NCBI GenBank assembly: GCA_934234005.1 | Contig: CAKQHC010000048.1 | Span: forward strand, 1 to 10,853 | Direction of reading: 5' to 3' | Source: an uncultured Methanomassiliicoccales archaeon | GTDB lineage: Archaea; Thermoplasmatota; Thermoplasmata; Methanomassiliicoccales; Methanomethylophilaceae | DNA length: 10,853 nt | Shown here: positions 7,272-10,853 of the stretch, piece after piece | Layout: each line of letters begins with the position of its first letter | Position numbering within the stretch: position 1 is the first letter of the stretch | The notes under the pieces: model-generated | Databases searched by the model: none | What the model was told of the DNA's origin: nothing | Seen by the model: only the letters and a program-made list of their open reading frames with translations | Position numbers and translations under genes: made by a program

Positions 7272-7712
7272 TCAGTGTCTGTGGCCGATATGATGAAGAT
7301 TTCCTGTAGAAGGAGCGGCCATGGTAAGTCTTCCTCTGAGTACTCCTTTGATGGAAGTCACTTCGTTGGAGAAGTCTTTGAGATCCTTCAGTTTTCCTTC
7401 GCATATCAGAATTTCCATGCATTTGTCGTGGTCGAGATGTACATGAACAGATGTGTTCACTATGGAGCTGTGGTCGTGTTGTATATCAGTAAGTTTGTCG
7501 CCCACGGAAGTCATGGTATGGTCGTAAATCAGCACTATGGTTCCAACCATCCATTCGTCATCATTCTTCCATTCGTTTTCGGCCAACGAGTCGCGTACGA
7601 GGTCACGTATGGCTTCGGAGCGACTGAGATATCCTTTTTTTGAGATGGATTCATCGAATTGTTTGAGCAGTTCGGGTTCCAAAGAAACGCCTATGCGTGT
7701 TACTCCGTCCAT
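7272..7712 (-). CDS. nikR: Nickel-responsive transcriptional regulator NikR
   Basis: NikR is a tetrameric repressor that binds DNA when loaded with nickel. The 146 residues show the whole layout: an N-terminal ribbon-helix-helix (about 3-45, TRIGVSLEPELLKQFD then YLSRSEAIRDLVRDSL) and a C-terminal ACT-like nickel domain. The four high-affinity ligands are present as H79, H90, H92 and C98 (HVHLDHDKC), matching E. coli H76, H87, H89 and C95 with a constant offset of three. The tail NLHHIGHRH is also rich in His. Length is slightly above the usual 130-140. The ATG at 7712 is right before the RHH strand. A perfect inverted repeat sits between its TATA-like box and the start, suggesting autoregulation. 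In a methanogen likely targets are nickel uptake genes, since coenzyme F430 and hydrogenases need nickel. Confidence 0.94.
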   Translation of the reverse strand: MDGVTRIGVSLEPELLKQFDESISKKGYLSRSEAIRDLVRDSLAENEWKNDDEWMVGTIVLIYDHTMTSVGDKLTDIQHDHSSIVNTSVHVHLDHDKCMEILICEGKLKDLKDFSNEVTSIKGVLRGRLTMAAPSTGNLHHIGHRH

Positions 7713-7714
7713 TA

Positions 7715-7730
7715 ACTGTAGGTATACAGT
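7715..7730 (-). promoter_or_regulatory. Inverted repeat ACTGTA-N4-TACAGT, candidate nikR operator
   Basis: The two six-base arms (7715-7720 and 7725-7730) are perfect inverted copies. They lie between the TATA-like sequence (7736-7745) and the nikR ATG at 7712, where a bound protein would block transcription start. The gap is shorter than the N16 of the E. coli NikR operator, so the binder could also be another factor. Confidence 0.5.
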
Positions 7731-7735
7731 AACAC

Positions 7736-7745
7736 GATTTTAAGT
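7736..7745 (-). promoter_or_regulatory. Putative TATA box of nikR
   Basis: On the minus strand ACTTAAAATC is centred about 29 bases before the nikR ATG, predicting transcription start at or just before the start codon. No ribosome site is seen before the ATG. Confidence 0.45.
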
Positions 7746-7790
7746 ATTTTCATTATTCAAAATGTCCGGAGAATCAGACGGGATACAGGT

Positions 7791-7805
7791 CTTTTTAAAT
7801 AAATA
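7791..7805 (+). promoter_or_regulatory. Putative TATA box of ramA
   Basis: CTTTTTAAATAAATAC is the only strong TATA-like sequence in the 225 bases between nikR and ramA. It predicts transcription start near 7825 and a ramA leader of about 112 bases. Confidence 0.5.
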
Positions 7806-7824
7806 CGACAATTCGTTTTACGGA

Positions 7825-7937
7825 GATGAGCAGGTGTTCCGGGAAGGAGGATATCGGAATATTTGCGATCCGAAATACGGGTGTGCTCAGGCACGGTACA
7901 CGGCCCAGTCAGTCAGATACAGATATAGGTGATTCTG
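7825..7937 (+). other. Predicted ramA leader with an internal ribosome site and in-frame TAG
   Basis: The region holds a strong purine-rich site GGAAGGAGG (7842-7850) with no ATG at a usual distance behind it. A reading frame with TTG (7863) and GTG (7881) ends at TAG 7926-7928 and is in the same frame as ramA, which begins ten bases later. A 56-codon frame from ATG 7762 also crosses the area and ends at 7932, but it spans the TATA box. GTGC-TCAG-GCAC is a small hairpin. GGTGAT at 7928-7933 is the ramA ribosome site. Confidence 0.35.
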
Positions 7938-9572
7938 ATGAAATGCGGCATAGCATTGGATTTGGGAACCAGCGGTTTCCGCTGTCAGGCAATAGATTTG
8001 GATACGCATGCGACATTGGCATCTGCGGTGACGGAACGTCATCCGATACCCGGAATGAATGTCATAGACCATGTCAATTTTGCAATGAAATCCGGCGAAG
8101 ACACGGCAAATTCACTTATGATTGAAGCCGTCAACAATCTTTTTTCGGCATTGGGCATTGATTTGGGGTGCGTAGAAACAATAGCTGTTTGCGGAAACCC
8201 GTTTCAACTGTCTCTTTTTCAGAATATCGAGATAAGAGACTTGGCATACGCCGGCAAGAATATGATAAAAGATTTGGGCATAGTATCTCCGGAGAGAAAC
8301 GGCGATATTGTGTCTGCAGGAAGTCTTGGTATTGTCGGAGTACCTTACGATGCAAAGGTGATAATCCCGCCTGCGGTTACGCATGAGATAGGTGCCGATG
8401 CATTGGCGATGATGCTGATGACCGGAATATTGGATCAGGAAGAACCGTGTATTGTGGTAGATTACGGTACGAATGCCGAGATGGCATTGGTGTACGGCGG
8501 AAATATATACACGGGTTCTGCCGCAGCGGGTCCGGCTTTGGAAGGACAGCAGATAGGGCGCGGAATGCTCGCCGCACCGGGTGCTTTGAGTGCCGTAGAG
8601 GTTGAGGATAACGGTTGGAGGTGCTATGTTCTGGACGGATCAATGGCTCCTGTCGGAGGAGACCTTGTGGATCCGGTTACCGGCAATGTGCTGGAAGAAG
8701 GTCCGATGCACGGAAAAGCCACGGGAATTACGGGCACCGGAGTTGTTGCCGCATTATCGGACGGTATCGAATGCGGAATAATTACTATGCCCAGAATCTG
8801 TACTCCCGACGGAATGTTACACCTTCAGGACGGTATATGCATAACGTCTGCCGATGTAGAAGAGGCGGGAAAAGCAATAGGCGCATTGCGTGCGGGTTTC
8901 CTTACTCTGTTGGATGCCGCAGGCATATGGGTGGACGATGTCAGAAAAGCATACATGTCCGGCGCTTCAGGTTTGTATGTCAATGCCGTCAAAGCGATGA
9001 AATTGGGAATGGTGATCCCGGGAGCCGAAAGAATAGTGCAGTTCGGGAATACGTCGATATCTCTTGCCAGAAAGGTTGTTCTGGGAGAGACGTCGTTGGA
9101 GGAGCTGAAGGCGTTCGCCGACAAACTGAAGGCTACGCATTGTATGTTTGCCACATCGGATTTCTTTAAGAACATCTATTCTGTGGAGTATTCGTTATGG
9201 TGTTCTTCGATGCCGGCCGACCAGTATAATCCGATGTTGGAAATTTACGGCATCAAACCGTTGCCTCCGATTACGCCGGCCGAGCGCGTCTCCGTCGAAC
9301 GTCACGACAGAAGAGATCTTCCCGACACAGAAGGGTGCACGGTTATGATAGTCGGGTGCGGAACCGTACTGTCGGGAACCGTGGAAGGATGCATCGGATG
9401 CGGCAAGTGTGAGGACGAATGTCCCGAGGGTGCATTGTCTATTGTACAGACGGACGGGTTGTTTGAAGCCAAGATCCTGTCGGATCGGTGCGCGGGGACC
9501 GCATGCAGAAGATGTGAACGCACATGTCCGGAAAAGGTGCTTAGAACGGCATCGATGAAAGCAGCATCGTGA
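7938..9572 (+). CDS. ramA: RamA-type methylamine methyltransferase corrinoid protein reductive activase
   Basis: RamA uses ATP to re-reduce the inactive Co(II) corrinoid protein of methylamine (and related) methyltransferases to Co(I), keeping methylotrophic methanogenesis running. The 544-residue length matches known RamA. The N-terminal part is an ASKHA-like fold: DLGTSG at about 7-12, then a second nucleotide-type motif VDYGTNAEMALVYGG and the GPALEG segment shared with RACo-type activators. The C-terminus is a ferredoxin domain with two cluster motifs: C485, C488, C491, C495 (classical CX2CX2CX3CP) and C518, C523, C526, C530 (CX4CX2CX3CP, one gap longer). The ATG at 7938 is chosen because GGTGAT at 7928-7933 is well spaced; the in-frame GTG at 7929 overlaps that site. 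A sensor gene follows directly. No methyltransferase gene is in the window. Confidence 0.92.
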   Translation: MKCGIALDLGTSGFRCQAIDLDTHATLASAVTERHPIPGMNVIDHVNFAMKSGEDTANSLMIEAVNNLFSALGIDLGCVETIAVCGNPFQLSLFQNIEIRDLAYAGKNMIKDLGIVSPERNGDIVSAGSLGIVGVPYDAKVIIPPAVTHEIGADALAMMLMTGILDQEEPCIVVDYGTNAEMALVYGGNIYTGSAAAGPALEGQQIGRGMLAAPGALSAVEVEDNGWRCYVLDGSMAPVGGDLVDPVTGNVLEEGPMHGKATGITGTGVVAALSDGIECGIITMPRICTPDGMLHLQDGICITSADVEEAGKAIGALRAGFLTLLDAAGIWVDDVRKAYMSGASGLYVNAVKAMKLGMVIPGAERIVQFGNTSISLARKVVLGETSLEELKAFADKLKATHCMFATSDFFKNIYSVEYSLWCSSMPADQYNPMLEIYGIKPLPPITPAERVSVERHDRRDLPDTEGCTVMIVGCGTVLSGTVEGCIGCGKCEDECPEGALSIVQTDGLFEAKILSDRCAGTACRRCERTCPEKVLRTASMKAAS

Positions 9573-9578
9573 GGAGGG
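9573..9578 (+). promoter_or_regulatory. Ribosome site GGAGGG defining a non-canonical ATA start
   Basis: GGAGGG begins one base after the ramA stop codon. The only plausible start at normal spacing (seven bases) in the open sensor frame is ATA at 9586-9588. There is no ATG, GTG or TTG in that frame between the upstream stop at 9556-9558 and GTG 9646. Confidence 0.6.
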
Positions 9579-9585
9579 ACCGTCG

Positions 9586-10853
9586 ATATACGCCATACTG
9601 CTGGTCAGCAACGACGGAACATTCCGCAGTCTCGCGGTTAAATGGGTGCCCAACATAAACGACAATACGGCGGTCGTTGCGGTAGACAGCATAGAGGATG
9701 CCGTGGCGGAGATAAAGAAAGGTTCGTGTACCGTAGCGGCTGTCGACCATTCCCCGGATGTCAGCATATTCGATATGGCCCATGCCATAGACCGTATCGG
9801 TGTGAAAATACCGTTGATTATGCTGTCAAAAGGGGATTCCCCGGAGGATTTGGCTGAAGCCATAAATCTTCATATCGATGCGCACGTTCTTCGCGGAAAA
9901 CGCGATCCGACGGATTTTTTTACGGATTTTGTGCAGAAGGCGGTTTTGGCATCGGAAAGATACAGGGCCGAATCCGAGCGCCGCATAAACGAAAGCCGTA
10001 TGAAGTCTCTGATCGCGATGGCCAAGATGGGCGACAGGGACTTTTCGGATGTTGTCAATTATGCACTTGACGAGAGTCTGAAACTCACGGGAAGCCGTAT
10101 AGGATATGTCGCCACATACGACAGGGTCGGCCGCCGTCTGAAAATGCTTTCATGGTCTCAGAGCGCTATGCGTATGTGTTCCATGGGAAAATATCCGGTG
10201 GAATTCGACCTGGACGATACGGGCATATGGGGCGAGCCGGTAAGACGCGGAAAGACGGTAGTGGTCAATGATTACGAATCCGATACGAAGGTAATCAAAA
10301 AGGGAACGCCGACGGGACACGTAGCTTTGAAGAGGCTTCTGATGGTTCCGATAATCTATCAGGGGCAGGTAATCGGAACCGCGGGGGTCGGAAACAAAGA
10401 ATCCGAATATACTTGGTTTGACGAAGTCCAACTGACACTGATTATGGAAGAATTGTTTTCCATATACGCCCGTATCGGCATCGCCAGAGGTTACACTTTG
10501 CAATCGCGTTTGGTCAGACAGATGCTGGAAAAGGGAAGAATGGGATTGGCGTTTATTTCGGTTGATATGAACGTCATTATGATGAACGAGGCTGCGGCAG
10601 GGATTTTAGGAACGGAACCTGTATTATCGAACTATGTCCCTCTGTCCGAAATGAACACTCCCGGGACGGTTTTGATGTCCGAAGCCATACGCGGAATAAG
10701 GATTACTGGTGAAGACAGACATGTTCGGTTGGTATCGGACGGAAGAACGTACGATATGGCAATATCCGTTCAGAATGACATTTCGTTCTCCGGATTTTCT
10801 GTAATGATAAGCGATGTCACCGAGCTCACGATAAAGGATGACAAGATTGCAAG
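9586..10853 (+). CDS. Receiver-GAF-PAS sensor protein, 3' end missing (possible histidine kinase)
   Basis: The frame is open from 9559 to the window end, giving at least 422 residues. It opens with a receiver-like domain (about 1-120): strand YAILLVSND, D54 in VAAVDHSPD as phospho-acceptor, and S81 in IMLSKGD. A helical linker (120-145) leads to a GAF domain (about 145-300) with the pattern SWSQSAMRMC, TGIWGEPVRRGKTVVVNDY, TGHVALKRLLMVPI, GVGNKESEYTW, typical of GAF modules in methanogen sensor kinases. A PAS domain follows (about 308-415, GLAFISVDMNVIMMNEAAAGIL to FSVMISDVTELT). Further PAS and kinase domains may lie beyond. No membrane segment is seen. It starts 13 bases after ramA, so the two are probably co-transcribed. 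The start is ATA or an assembly error; the next canonical codon, GTG 9646, would delete the first receiver strand. Signal and output are unknown. Confidence 0.8.
   Translation, partial: MYAILLVSNDGTFRSLAVKWVPNINDNTAVVAVDSIEDAVAEIKKGSCTVAAVDHSPDVSIFDMAHAIDRIGVKIPLIMLSKGDSPEDLAEAINLHIDAHVLRGKRDPTDFFTDFVQKAVLASERYRAESERRINESRMKSLIAMAKMGDRDFSDVVNYALDESLKLTGSRIGYVATYDRVGRRLKMLSWSQSAMRMCSMGKYPVEFDLDDTGIWGEPVRRGKTVVVNDYESDTKVIKKGTPTGHVALKRLLMVPIIYQGQVIGTAGVGNKESEYTWFDEVQLTLIMEELFSIYARIGIARGYTLQSRLVRQMLEKGRMGLAFISVDMNVIMMNEAAAGILGTEPVLSNYVPLSEMNTPGTVLMSEAIRGIRITGEDRHVRLVSDGRTYDMAISVQNDISFSGFSVMISDVTELTIKDDKIA

Noticed and set aside
7762..7932. 56-codon frame from ATG 7762 ending just before ramA
   Set aside because: It spans the only good ramA TATA box, has no ribosome site, and its product shows no recognisable pattern; most likely chance.
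7826..8125. 99-codon frame starting at the predicted ramA transcription start
   Set aside because: It overlaps ramA by about 190 bases in another frame; the ramA protein there is clearly conserved in type, so this is a shadow.
9195..9863. 222-codon minus-strand frame opposite the ramA and sensor junction
   Set aside because: Both plus-strand genes have clear domains here; the antisense product is low in recognisable structure.
1..10853. CRISPR array, insertion sequence or phage remnant
   Set aside because: No regularly spaced repeats, transposase-like protein or terminal inverted repeats were seen; the genes have uniform character.

Overview
The window looks like a piece of a methylotrophic methanogenic archaeon of the order Methanomassiliicoccales (Thermoplasmata). 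The strongest sign is a RamA-type protein, the iron-sulfur activase that re-reduces the corrinoid proteins of methylamine methyltransferases. Archaeal identity is supported by ribosomal protein L40e, a DUF835 protein, NikR, a type IA topoisomerase with a zinc-ribbon tail, TATA-like boxes about 26-28 bases before leaderless starts, and GGAGG/GGTGAT ribosome sites. None of the nine complete genes ends in TAG (three TAA, six TGA). That fits, but does not prove, a lineage that reserves TAG for pyrrolysine.

Layout. 1-645 is the 3' part of a TIM-barrel (xylose isomerase-like/AP endonuclease 2) gene. 754-903 is the short L40e gene (49 aa), followed by a UUCG hairpin terminator. 1029-3251 is a two-gene unit: a receiver-like protein with a DUF835 domain that lacks the phospho-acceptor Asp, then enolase, closed by a strong hairpin terminator. 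3292-3574 is a long gap with TATA boxes, a palindrome and a hairpin; it leads to an 80-aa zinc-ribbon-like protein (3575-3817). An AT-rich gap (3818-4051) follows. topA lies on the minus strand (6397-4052) and shares a divergent promoter region with an unrecognised 203-aa gene (6595-7206). nikR is on the minus strand (7712-7272) and converges on that gene; a perfect inverted repeat sits between its TATA box and its start. ramA (7938-9572) follows a leader of about 110 bases. Directly behind it is a receiver-GAF-PAS sensor gene that runs off the window.

How they may work together. ramA plus the sensor is the coherent functional unit: a redox activase for methyl transfer coupled to a GAF/PAS sensor that may control methyltransferase genes or report on redox or substrate state. 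NikR would manage nickel, needed for coenzyme F430 and hydrogenases. The other genes are housekeeping (L40e, enolase, topoisomerase) or unknown.

The most notable oddities are that the sensor gene has no ATG/GTG/TTG start where its ribosome site demands one (only ATA fits), that the DUF835 regulator has a Gly at the phosphorylation site, and that ramA is preceded in frame by a TAG-terminated leader reading frame.
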